Origin: Candidatus Eisenbacteria bacterium
GTDB taxonomy: Bacteria; Desulfobacterota; Binatia; DP-6
DNA: 44,883 nt
Direction of reading: 5' to 3'
Assembly (NCBI GenBank): GCA_035577985.1
Contig: DATJZY010000131.1
Coordinates: 1 to 44,883 of the forward strand
The position numbers and the translations under genes are program-made. Below, in pieces: positions 15,537 to 22,717 of this stretch; position 1 is the stretch's first letter, and the number at the start of each line of letters is the position of its first letter. The notes under the pieces are model-generated. The model made no database searches, was not told the DNA's origin, and saw only the letters and a program-made list of their open reading frames with translations.

Positions 15537-16352
15537 CTAGTCGAAGCGGAAGACCGACAGGGCGTTCGTGCGCAGGTACTTCTCGAGGACGCCGTCGCGC
15601 AGCGGCAGCCCGGCCGCCTCGGCGAGGCAGCGCTCGAACGACAGCACCGGGTGATCGGACGCGAACAGGATCTTCCCCTGCCCGCGCGTATTCATGAACT
15701 GGATCAGCTCGGGCGGCAGGTACTTCGGCGCGTACGCCGACGTCATCATGTAGAGGTTCGGATACTTGAGCATGAGCCGGATCGCTTCCCCCCACCACGG
15801 GTCGGCGCCGTGGGCCATCACGATCGTCAGCTCGGGATAGAAGAGGCACACCTCGTCCAGGTACAGGGGCCGCTGCGGCTCGGCCGGCATGGGCGGACCG
15901 GGGATCCCCGTGTTGATCGAGATCGGCACGCCCAGCTCGATGCACTTCACGTAGATCGGATAGTAGACCTTGTCGTTCGGCGGCCGGTTCACGAGGAACG
16001 GCGTCACGCGCGCCAGGCGCACGTCGAACTGCGTCACCGCCCGTTCGAGCACGCGGATCGTCTGCATGCCGCCCATGGGATCCAGCATGGCCGACAGGAT
16101 GAACCGGTCGGGGAAGGCCTTGCGGACCTCGTAGTAGGGTGCCGGATCGTGGGGGTCGATGGTCAGGATCGCACGCTCGACTCCCGAGGCGTCCATCTGC
16201 CGGAGGAGCTCCTCGAGCGGCGTCACCTCGAACATCTCCTTCTCGCGATGGAAGTAGTCGCGGGCGACACGCACGAGGAAGTCGGGGCGATAGTCGGTCG
16301 CCCGGAACGACGGGTTGAGCCAGCAGTCGATCGCCTTCGGTCGCGCCGTCAT
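15537..16352 (-). CDS. Amidohydrolase-2-fold protein lacking the first metal motif
   Basis: A 271-aa TIM-barrel protein of the amidohydrolase-2 (2-pyrone-4,6-dicarboxylate hydrolase / decarboxylase-like) group. Late-barrel features are recognisable: SINTGIPGPPMPAEPQRPL, the IVMAHGADPWWGEAIRLM histidine and the ILFASDHPVLSFERCLAEA aspartate. However, the first strand reads AIDCWLNPSF where the family usually has a metal-binding HxH. It may therefore use a different metal arrangement or be inactive. Similar proteins occur in degradation clusters of uncultured soil bacteria. The ATG overlaps the glycosyltransferase stop (TGATG), so the two are co-translated. No substrate is suggested by the neighbours. 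Confidence 0.85.
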   Translation of the reverse strand: MTARPKAIDCWLNPSFRATDYRPDFLVRVARDYFHREKEMFEVTPLEELLRQMDASGVERAILTIDPHDPAPYYEVRKAFPDRFILSAMLDPMGGMQTIRVLERAVTQFDVRLARVTPFLVNRPPNDKVYYPIYVKCIELGVPISINTGIPGPPMPAEPQRPLYLDEVCLFYPELTIVMAHGADPWWGEAIRLMLKYPNLYMMTSAYAPKYLPPELIQFMNTRGQGKILFASDHPVLSFERCLAEAAGLPLRDGVLEKYLRTNALSVFRFD

Positions 16353-17080
16353 CACCCCTGTCTCCACCACAGCGCGGCCAGCTCGGCAAAGGCCCGGAGC
16401 GCCACGCGCGGGCTCCCGCCGGACGCGCGCCCCGCACGGCGCGCAAAGTGCGGCACGGGCACCTCGACGATGCGGGCGCCGCGGCGGGCCAGGTGCCGCA
16501 GCAGCTCGGCCGAGATCGCCCCGCCCGTCGCGTGCGCGTCGAGATCGTCCAGGAGGGCACGCCGCACGAGCTTGAAGGCGCAATTGACGTCGCGCACGCG
16601 CACTCCGATCGCGGCGCGCACGAGGGTGTTCCAGGCCGTGGTGAACGCACGTCGATGCCGCGCATCCGCACGCCGCTCGCGAAAGCCGATGAGCGCGTCG
16701 GCGTCGCCGAGCGCGGGGAACACGTCGCGCAGCGTCGCCGGATCGAACTGGCCGTCGCCGTCGGTGAGGAACATCCACTCGGAGCGCGCGGCCGCGAGAC
16801 CCGAGCGCACCGCCGCGCCGTATCCGCGGTTGGCCGCGTGGCGCACGACACGCACGCCGGACACCGTCGCGGCGAGATGGTCGGCGATGCGCGGGGTCCG
16901 GTCCCGGCTCCCGTCGTCGACCACGATCACCTCCCAGGCGTCGGCCACCCACGGCAGCACGTCGCAGAGCGCGCCGGCGACGCCGGCGATCGTCGCTTCC
17001 TCGTCGTGCACGGGGACGAGCGCGCTCAGGCTCGGGAGGCGATCCGAGGTCGCCGCCAGGGATCGGCGCGCGCGCTCCAC
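16352..17080 (-). CDS. Family 2 glycosyltransferase
   Basis: A 242-aa GT-A-fold transferase, the length and type of dolichol-phosphate-mannose-synthase-like enzymes that use a nucleotide sugar at the inner face of the membrane. Motifs run in order: LSALVPVHDEEATI, WEVIVVDDGSRDRT, NRGYGAAVRSGL and the metal-binding FLTDGDGQFDP (DXD-like). Then come RDVNCAFKLVRR and the catalytic-site region GGAISAELLRHLARRGARIVE, without a C-terminal membrane domain. The GTG at 17080 was picked because homology begins just after it; no ribosome site is evident. It precedes the amidohydrolase gene with a one-base overlap. Lipid-linked sugar synthesis is inferred only from family. Confidence 0.88.
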   Translation of the reverse strand: MERARRSLAATSDRLPSLSALVPVHDEEATIAGVAGALCDVLPWVADAWEVIVVDDGSRDRTPRIADHLAATVSGVRVVRHAANRGYGAAVRSGLAAARSEWMFLTDGDGQFDPATLRDVFPALGDADALIGFRERRADARHRRAFTTAWNTLVRAAIGVRVRDVNCAFKLVRRALLDDLDAHATGGAISAELLRHLARRGARIVEVPVPHFARRAGRASGGSPRVALRAFAELAALWWRQG

Positions 17081-17127
17081 GGCGAGGATAGTGCCGGGTG
17101 CGACGAGACTTGCAAGCGCGGGCCGCG

Positions 17128-17535
17128 TCAGCGCGTCCGCGTCACCGGGACGTCGAGCAGGAGGTGCGTCAGATCGCGGGTGCTCGGCCGCCAGTTGGCG
17201 CCTTCGAGCACCTCGACGGTGCGCCGGCCCCGCTCGTCCTCGACCAGACGAACCCACGTGCCGTCGGTGTGGATCGGTCCCGAGACGAGACGCCGCCGAC
17301 GCGGCGTGATCGGCCCACGCCGGCGTTCGAACCGCGCCGAGAGCACCGAAACCGAAACCGCGAGCAGCAGCCCGATCGCGACTCCACCCACGAAGACGAG
17401 GCTCAGCGGCAGGAGGTAGTCGACCAGCGAGCGCAGCGCGCACGCCACGCTGTCATCGTAGCACGGCGTGTCCGGCACGATGTCGAGTATCGTGCTCGCA
17501 AAGTCGCGCGCGAGCAGCGGTCCCGTTGGAACCAT
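17128..17535 (-). CDS. Small one-pass membrane protein
   Basis: A 135-aa hypothetical protein. Residues 1-33 are mildly polar, one clear membrane helix follows at about 38-60 (YLLPLSLVFVGGVAIGLLLA), and then a basic soluble tail. The tail has a beta-rich stretch with GTWVRLVEDERGRRTVEVLEG and closes with LLLDVPVTRTR. No family is recognised. It lies between the serine hydrolase and the glycosyltransferase on the same strand with gaps of 68 and 47 bases. The ATG at 17535 gives this layout; the open frame continues upstream but runs antisense-like through the hydrolase gene. Confidence 0.55.
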   Translation of the reverse strand: MVPTGPLLARDFASTILDIVPDTPCYDDSVACALRSLVDYLLPLSLVFVGGVAIGLLLAVSVSVLSARFERRRGPITPRRRRLVSGPIHTDGTWVRLVEDERGRRTVEVLEGANWRPSTRDLTHLLLDVPVTRTR

Positions 17536-17603
17536 ACGGGCCTCTGCGCCGGGGATACCGCGATCCCGCCGCGGGCGTCCAGCCCCTTTTCGGCCTGTCG
17601 GGC

Positions 17604-18836
17604 TCAGGCGGCCGAGTGGTCGGCCCGCGCCCGGAGTGCCATTGCGGGGACCTTGGGACATGCGAGGCCGATCTGCCGCGCGATGTCGAAGAGGTGGTAG
17701 ATCTCCGGATAGACGAAGGGCTTCCCGCTGGTCATGAGGGCCGCGGCCACCTGCCGTTCGGGATCCGCCCAGCAGACGATGTTCGTGAACCCGAGGTGGC
17801 CGAACGACCGCAACGTGTCGGGCCCGTACAGCGAGAGCCACTGGCCCCCCAGCATGAACCCCATGCCGTAGCGGAACGGGAGCCCGAGCGTGAAGTCGAT
17901 CTCCAGGTACGACTGCTCCCCGGTCGCCCGGCGGACCGTGCGGGGATCGAAGATCCGTACGCCACTCTCGATGCCTCCGTCGAGCAGGAGCTGGTAGAAG
18001 CGCCCGTAGTCGTCGGCGGTCGCGACGACGTTGGCCGAGGGCACGAGCCCGGTGAGGAACCGGCGGTCGTTGGACATCGCGACCGCCTCGCGGAAGCCGA
18101 CCCCGAGGCCGCGCTCGAAGAGGTACGAGAACGGTGGCAGGACCGGCGGGCCGGTCAGGTAGTTCGTCGCGACCTTCGCCACGTCCGCGGGCGGGACACC
18201 GTACGAGAACCAGCGCAGGCCGAGGGGACGGCGGATCTCGTCGTCGAGCACCTGTCGGATCGATCGCCCGGTCACGCGATGCACGACCTCGCCCAGGATG
18301 AAGCCACCCGTGACGGCGTGGTACGCGAGCTGCCGTCCCGCACGCGACACCGGCGCGGCGTCGCAGAGGATGTCCATCACCTCGTCGAGCTCGTCGAGGT
18401 TCTCGAGCCGCATGACCTCCGGCGGCAGGTTCGGGATGCCGGCGCGATGCGCCAGCACGTGCCGGATCGTGATCCATTGCTTCCGGCGCGCGGCGAATTC
18501 CGGGATGTACTCGCACACCGGATCGTCGAGACGGATCAGGTTCCGCTCGTCGAGCAGGTGCACGATCATCGCGGTCACGGCCTTCGACGCCGAGAGCGAG
18601 CAGAAGGGCGTCTCGGGTGTGGCCGGAATCTTCGGCGTGTCGACCGCGTCGTCGGGGCCGTTGCCGGTAGCGAAGCCGATCGCGCGGTCGATCAGGACGC
18701 CGCCGTGGCGCCGGACGGATAGCTGCATGGCGGGATGGATGCCGCTGCGGTAGAGCCGCTCGACCGCCGCCCAGACCCGTTGCACGCCGTCCGCCGAAGC
18801 ACCGACGCTGCGGGGGTCGACCTCGCGCCGCGCCAT
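17604..18836 (-). CDS. Serine hydrolase of the beta-lactamase/esterase class C family
   Basis: A 410-aa enzyme of the class-C beta-lactamase / EstB-like esterase fold. The nucleophile is Ser82 in the SxxK tetrad SASK with Lys85. [15 protein letters not shown] segment provides the Tyr of the usual YxN motif, with Ala in place of Asn. GHLGFTN supplies the HxG-like third motif. There is no signal peptide, so it is more likely an intracellular esterase or lipid hydrolase than a resistance enzyme; many such paralogues occur in bacteria that degrade hydrophobic compounds. The start is uncertain: ATG 18836 is used here, and an in-frame GTG at 18893 would add 19 residues. Neither has a clear ribosome site. 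Confidence 0.88.
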   Translation of the reverse strand: MARREVDPRSVGASADGVQRVWAAVERLYRSGIHPAMQLSVRRHGGVLIDRAIGFATGNGPDDAVDTPKIPATPETPFCSLSASKAVTAMIVHLLDERNLIRLDDPVCEYIPEFAARRKQWITIRHVLAHRAGIPNLPPEVMRLENLDELDEVMDILCDAAPVSRAGRQLAYHAVTGGFILGEVVHRVTGRSIRQVLDDEIRRPLGLRWFSYGVPPADVAKVATNYLTGPPVLPPFSYLFERGLGVGFREAVAMSNDRRFLTGLVPSANVVATADDYGRFYQLLLDGGIESGVRIFDPRTVRRATGEQSYLEIDFTLGLPFRYGMGFMLGGQWLSLYGPDTLRSFGHLGFTNIVCWADPERQVAAALMTSGKPFVYPEIYHLFDIARQIGLACPKVPAMALRARADHSAA

Positions 18837-18999
18837 GGTCACGGCGGCGACGTCCGAGGGCACGCGGGCCCGACGGATGCAGGTGGGCAACACGCGACCA
18901 TTCTCTACGCCGGGACCGCCGCCAGTCGAGCGAATCCGCTTCGCTATCGCACCTGCCGTGCAGCCGCGCAGCGCGCGGCCGGAACCCCGCCGATTTCCC

Positions 19000-19029
19000 T
19001 TGACGCCCGGACCGCGACCTCTGTACGAC
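19000..19029 (+). promoter_or_regulatory. Candidate sigma-70-type promoter
   Basis: TTGACG at 19000-19005 and TACGAC at 19024-19029 are separated by 18 bases and lie about 35 bases before the first gene of the three-gene secreted-protein operon. The -35 box matches five of six consensus bases; the -10 box is weak (three of six). The local base composition drops in GC here, which supports it. Confidence 0.4.
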
Positions 19030-19064
19030 TTTTGGGTCAGCGGGCCCCGGGAGGAGTCATGCCT

Positions 19065-19691
19065 ATGAACAGGTTTCTCGTCGCGTGCGCACTCTCGGCC
19101 GCCTTGGCGGTGACGCCGGCCTTCGCCTGCCCGGAGGACACCGACGGCGACGGCACCTGCGACGCCCTCGACAACTGCCCCACGGTCTCGAACCCGAGCC
19201 AGTCGGACATCGACGGGGACACCATCGGCGACGCGTGCGACGACGCCGACGCCGAGTTGAACGTCATCCTCCTCCAGCTCCGGCGCGACACCAGCGTCGC
19301 CAGCGACAACAGCACCGTGAAGGCCAAGGGCGACTTCTTCGTGAACCCGCCCGCCGACGTGGTCTCGGCGGCCAGCGGCCTGCGGCTCCGCGTGCAGGAC
19401 GCGCTCGGCCTCGACGCCACCTACCAGTGGGCGGCCGGCGACTGCCTCACCGTCCCGTCCGGCAAGGTGCTGTGCATCAGCGCCGACCGTCGTTTCAAGG
19501 CCCAGTTCAAGCCGCTCAAGGCGACGCCGCAGGTCTATCGCTTCGTGGCCACCGTCAAGCGCGTCGGCCTGGCCGGACCCTTCAGCGGCCCCGTCACCAC
19601 GACGATCTCCCAGGACGCCGACATCGATCGGGTGGGCGTGGTCGTCGATTGCCGGCTCGAGAGCACGAAGCTCACCTGCAAGGAGTTCTAG
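19065..19691 (+). CDS. Exported protein: calcium-type Asp-rich repeats plus four-cysteine domain (copy 1)
   Basis: A 208-aa protein with a signal peptide ending at AFA (residue 21). Residues 22-62 form thrombospondin type-3-like calcium loops ([15 protein letters not shown], then [14 protein letters not shown]). The remaining 145 residues are a beta-rich domain shared with the next two genes. It has RVQD, a first Cys pair ([13 protein letters not shown]), [16 protein letters not shown] and a second Cys pair near the end ([14 protein letters not shown]). A GAGGAG ribosome site at 19051-19056 is too close to the ATG at 19059 and fits the ATG at 19065 better. It is the first gene of a three-gene operon. 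No known family is recognised for the C-terminal domain. Confidence 0.82.
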   Translation: MNRFLVACALSAALAVTPAFACPEDTDGDGTCDALDNCPTVSNPSQSDIDGDTIGDACDDADAELNVILLQLRRDTSVASDNSTVKAKGDFFVNPPADVVSAASGLRLRVQDALGLDATYQWAAGDCLTVPSGKVLCISADRRFKAQFKPLKATPQVYRFVATVKRVGLAGPFSGPVTTTISQDADIDRVGVVVDCRLESTKLTCKEF

Positions 19692-19699
19692 GAGGCCTC

Positions 19700-20206
19700 A
19701 TGGGAACCCGCGGCATCGCAGCGGTCGTGCTCGGCGTGGCGCTCGCCACCACCGTGTGCGCCGAGGAGCTGAGCGTGACGAAGGTCCGGCTGCGCCGGAA
19801 CTCGAGCGGCCAGGGCGACAACAGCGTCCTGCGCATGCAGGGGTTCTTCGTCACCAATCCGCCGACCGACGTCTTCGACGCCGCCAACGGCGTCGCGATC
19901 CGGGTGCAGGACGCGATCACGACCGACGTGACGGTGACGTTCCTCGCCTCCGAGTGCACGACCGTGAGCGGCAAGACCCGCTGCTACGGCGGCGGCAAGA
20001 AGTACATCAGCCTGGTCGCGAAACCGCTGCGCGGCATCCCGTCTGCCTTTTCGGTCGTCGTGAAGGTACGCGCCTTGAACCTCGTCGGCCCCTTCGACGG
20101 CCCCGTCACGGTCACCGTCACGGAGACGAACTCGGGCATCGATCGCGTGGGAACGATCTCGGACTGCGTCCTCAAGATCACGGGCATCGCCTGCCGAGCG
20201 TTCTGA
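19700..20206 (+). CDS. Exported four-cysteine-domain protein (copy 2, domain alone)
   Basis: A 168-aa protein made only of a signal peptide (MGTRGIAAVVLGVALATTVCA) and one copy of the domain seen in both neighbours. Matching points are LRRNSSGQGDN, the RVQDAI block, Cys pair one (SECTTVSGKTRC), GPFDGPVTVTV, IDRVGTISDC and the closing CRAF. An AGGAGG that overlaps the previous stop sits four bases before the ATG, so translation is tightly coupled to copy 1. Because this copy stands alone, it defines the domain limits at about 145 residues. It is likely periplasmic or secreted with two disulfides; function unknown. Confidence 0.8.
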   Translation: MGTRGIAAVVLGVALATTVCAEELSVTKVRLRRNSSGQGDNSVLRMQGFFVTNPPTDVFDAANGVAIRVQDAITTDVTVTFLASECTTVSGKTRCYGGGKKYISLVAKPLRGIPSAFSVVVKVRALNLVGPFDGPVTVTVTETNSGIDRVGTISDCVLKITGIACRAF

Positions 20207-20222
20207 ACGGAAGGAACGGAGC

Positions 20223-22298
20223 ATGATCGCACGTCGCTTGATCGCGTTCGCGGGCCTCGCCGCCCTGCTCGTAGCCGCACCGGCGGGCGCCACGCACTTC
20301 CGGTACGGCCTCCTCACCTGGCAGCTCGTGAGCGGAAACACGGTCGACTTCACGCTCCAGAACGTCTTCCGTCGTGACAACTCGCCGAGCTTCAACCCCT
20401 GCGTCAACCCGAATACGAACACGGTCATCGCCTGCAGCGGCGGCGACGGCTTTCCCCTTCCCGGCGACGTCATCCGCGAGGACATCGGCGACACGCGGCT
20501 CAACTTCGGTGACGGATCGCCCACCATCGGCTCGCCGGGCGGCGGCGGCCTCTTCTATCTCGTGACGTCGGTCGACCCGACGAACAACTGGGCGTTCGGT
20601 CTCGCGATCGACAATGCGAGCCTGCCGGCCGTCGACACCTCGATCCGCCACACGTACGGCGTGCCGGGCGTGTACATCGCGCGCATCGAGGACTGCTGCC
20701 GGATCTCGCCCGTCGAAGGCCCCAACGCGCACATCAACAACCCCGATCTCGACTACCGCGTCGAGACCCGGGTCGAAGTCGGCATGGGCAACAGCTCGGC
20801 CGTGTCCGCGCTGCCCCCGATCGTCATCTGCCCGCAGAACGCGGTCTGCACCTTCCTCGTCCCGGCGACCGACCCGGACGGTGACACCCTGACGTTCCGT
20901 CTCTCGACGGCGCCCGAAGCCGACACCGGCGCGTTCGTCCAACCGGGTCCGCCGCAGGCGACGAACGCCGCATCGATCGACCCGATGAGCGGCGTGTACA
21001 CCTGGAACACGAACGGCGCGACGCTCGGACCGGTCGCGACCAACACGCTCTACTCGACGCAGGTCACGATCGAAGAGCGCGACGCCTCGAACAACATCAA
21101 GGGCAAGGTCGCGGTCGACTTCTTCATCCAGCTCGTCCCCGACGTGAACGAGCCACCGGTCTTCGACCATCCGCCGACGCCGACGTGCAACGCGACGCTC
21201 ACGGCCCAGTCGGGTGTGCCGTTCAGCTTCACCGTGCAGGCCTCGGATCCGGACGCCGGCGACATCGTCACGCTCAACGCGGTGGGCATCCCCGCCGGCG
21301 CGACCATGACGCCGCCCCTCCCCACGACCGGCAATCCGGTGTCGAGCCTCCTCTCGTGGACGCCGCTCCTCTCCGACGCCGGCAGCTACGTCGTCAGCTT
21401 CACGGCGACGGACACGAACAACCAGCAGGCGATCTGCCCGGTGACGATCGTCGTCGAGGAGCACTGCGGCGACGGCAATCTCGATCCCGGCGAGCAGTGC
21501 GACGACGGGAACAACCAGCCGGGCGACTGCTGCTCCCCGGTGTGCACGATCGAGCCGCCCGGCTCGTCGTGTCAGGGCAACAACGCGTGCGATCAGACGT
21601 TCACGTGCGACGCCACGGGCCACTGCGTCGGCTCGAACGAGATCACCTGCCTGCCGCTCGATCAGTGTCACGATGCGGGCGTGTGTGACCAGCAGACCGG
21701 CCTCTGCTCGAATCCCAACAAGCCCGACGGCACCGTCTGCGACGACGGCGATCCGTGCCGCACGAGCGACCAGTGCATCGGCGGCGTGTGCGTCGCGACC
21801 AGCGCCAGCGACGTCGACGGCGACGGCATTCCGGACATCTGCGACAGCGAGGACGGCGAGCTGAAGGTGACGCGCCTGAAGCTCCGCGGCGACACGAGCA
21901 CGACCAAGGACACCGGCCGCTTCGTCGCCAAGGGCCATTTCGTGGCGCTCACGACGGCCGACGCCTTCACGCACGACAACCCGATCACCGCGCGCGTGCA
22001 GGACCGCCTGGAGGGCGACGCCATGCACACGTGGGCCGTCACCGACTGTGCTTTCACCCCGAGCAACGGCCGCTTGAAGTGCCGGAGCGCGGACAAGCTG
22101 TTCAGCGGCGACTTCCGGCCCGTGCCGGCGACGCCCAACGCGGTCCGCTACGTCCTCAAGTTCAAGGGCCTGCCCGTCCTCGCGCCGTTCAAGAGCCCCA
22201 TCACGGTGACCCTCACCTACGGCCCCGGGATCGATCGCGTCGGCCACATCCAGGACTGCCGGGCCGGCAACACGTCCATCACCTGCAAGGAGTTCTGA
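20223..22298 (+). CDS. Large exported multidomain protein ending in the four-cysteine domain (copy 3)
   Basis: A 691-aa protein with a signal peptide (MIARRLIAFAGLAALLVAAPAGA). Residues 24-300 form a beta-rich region beginning THFRYGLLTWQLV, with a PKD-like stretch. Residues 300-410 resemble a putative Ig/cadherin-like domain (SFTVQASDPDAGDIVTLN, YVVSFTATD). Residues 412-440 match the DUF4215-type cysteine repeat (CGDGNLDPGEQCDDGNN), followed by about 90 residues of Cys-rich EGF-like repeats. A calcium-loop segment DVDGDGIPDICD leads into the shared C-terminal domain (RVQD, two Cys pairs, IDRVG, CKEF). The ribosome site GGAAGGAACGGAG precedes it and the gap from copy 2 is 16 bases. Probably a cell-surface adhesin or matrix component. 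Confidence 0.85.
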   Translation: MIARRLIAFAGLAALLVAAPAGATHFRYGLLTWQLVSGNTVDFTLQNVFRRDNSPSFNPCVNPNTNTVIACSGGDGFPLPGDVIREDIGDTRLNFGDGSPTIGSPGGGGLFYLVTSVDPTNNWAFGLAIDNASLPAVDTSIRHTYGVPGVYIARIEDCCRISPVEGPNAHINNPDLDYRVETRVEVGMGNSSAVSALPPIVICPQNAVCTFLVPATDPDGDTLTFRLSTAPEADTGAFVQPGPPQATNAASIDPMSGVYTWNTNGATLGPVATNTLYSTQVTIEERDASNNIKGKVAVDFFIQLVPDVNEPPVFDHPPTPTCNATLTAQSGVPFSFTVQASDPDAGDIVTLNAVGIPAGATMTPPLPTTGNPVSSLLSWTPLLSDAGSYVVSFTATDTNNQQAICPVTIVVEEHCGDGNLDPGEQCDDGNNQPGDCCSPVCTIEPPGSSCQGNNACDQTFTCDATGHCVGSNEITCLPLDQCHDAGVCDQQTGLCSNPNKPDGTVCDDGDPCRTSDQCIGGVCVATSASDVDGDGIPDICDSEDGELKVTRLKLRGDTSTTKDTGRFVAKGHFVALTTADAFTHDNPITARVQDRLEGDAMHTWAVTDCAFTPSNGRLKCRSADKLFSGDFRPVPATPNAVRYVLKFKGLPVLAPFKSPITVTLTYGPGIDRVGHIQDCRAGNTSITCKEF

Positions 22299-22309
22299 GC
22301 CGTTTCACA

Positions 22310-22332
22310 GCGGGTGCGCAGGACGCACCCGC
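22310..22332 (+). terminator. Hairpin after the three-gene operon
   Basis: A perfect 9-bp stem (GCGGGTGCG with CGCACCCGC) around CAGGA, 11 bases after the last stop codon. There is no T-run, so it may be a Rho-type or structure-only terminator, or may protect the mRNA end. Confidence 0.5.
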
Positions 22333-22390
22333 GCAGGACGTCTGCTGCCCGGTGCGCCCGGCGTCGTCGGCCGCACCGCTCGGCTTTCCT

Positions 22391-22474
22391 TCAGCGGGCG
22401 TTGCGATCAGTCGTCTTCGATGCGAGCCAGAGCAGCGCGCTGAAGACGACGATGCCCACGAGTCCGATCCACAT
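22391..22474 (-). CDS. 27-residue membrane peptide
   Basis: A short gene in the 419-base gap between the secreted-protein operon and the next membrane gene. The ATG at 22474 is preceded by GAGGTGATCC, a good ribosome site. The product begins MWIGLVGIVVFSALLWLASK and ends in a short charged tail (TTDRNAR). That is one membrane helix of about 18 residues with a positive end, typical of small regulatory membrane peptides. Codon choice ends mostly in G or C, as in its neighbours. Function unknown; a chance ORF cannot be excluded. Confidence 0.5.
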   Translation of the reverse strand: MWIGLVGIVVFSALLWLASKTTDRNAR

Positions 22475-22585
22475 GGATCACCTCGGCTCCCGAAGCTGTC
22501 CTACTAGCCGACCCACGTTTCATCTAACTACCATCTGGACGGAGCTGACACCAGGCGAATTTTCGGTGGCCGTGCCGTACCGCAC

Positions 22586-22611
22586 CGGGCCCCGTCCGTT
22601 CGTGGGGCCCG
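22586..22611 (+). terminator. Hairpin followed by TTT
   Basis: CGGGCCCC pairs with GGGGCCCG across a ten-base loop and is followed by TTT on the plus strand. It sits between the small minus-strand peptide gene and the polytopic membrane protein gene. It may stop read-through from the left or act as a leader structure for the gene on its right. Apart from this hairpin and the peptide gene, I see nothing in 22475-22717. Confidence 0.35.
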
Positions 22612-22717
22612 TTTGACCGTTCAGCCCACCTCGGCTTGAAGGCGGCGGCGAGCCCATGGCCCTTCCGGCCCCCGCGACCCTCGCCCGCGCCACCGGGACC
22701 GTATCGGGCGGTCCGCC

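Noticed and set aside
20178..22247. Minus-strand open frame opposite the large exported protein
   Set aside because: Antisense shadow; rich in Arg/Asp/Val with no recognisable domain, while the plus-strand gene has a signal peptide and repeated domains.
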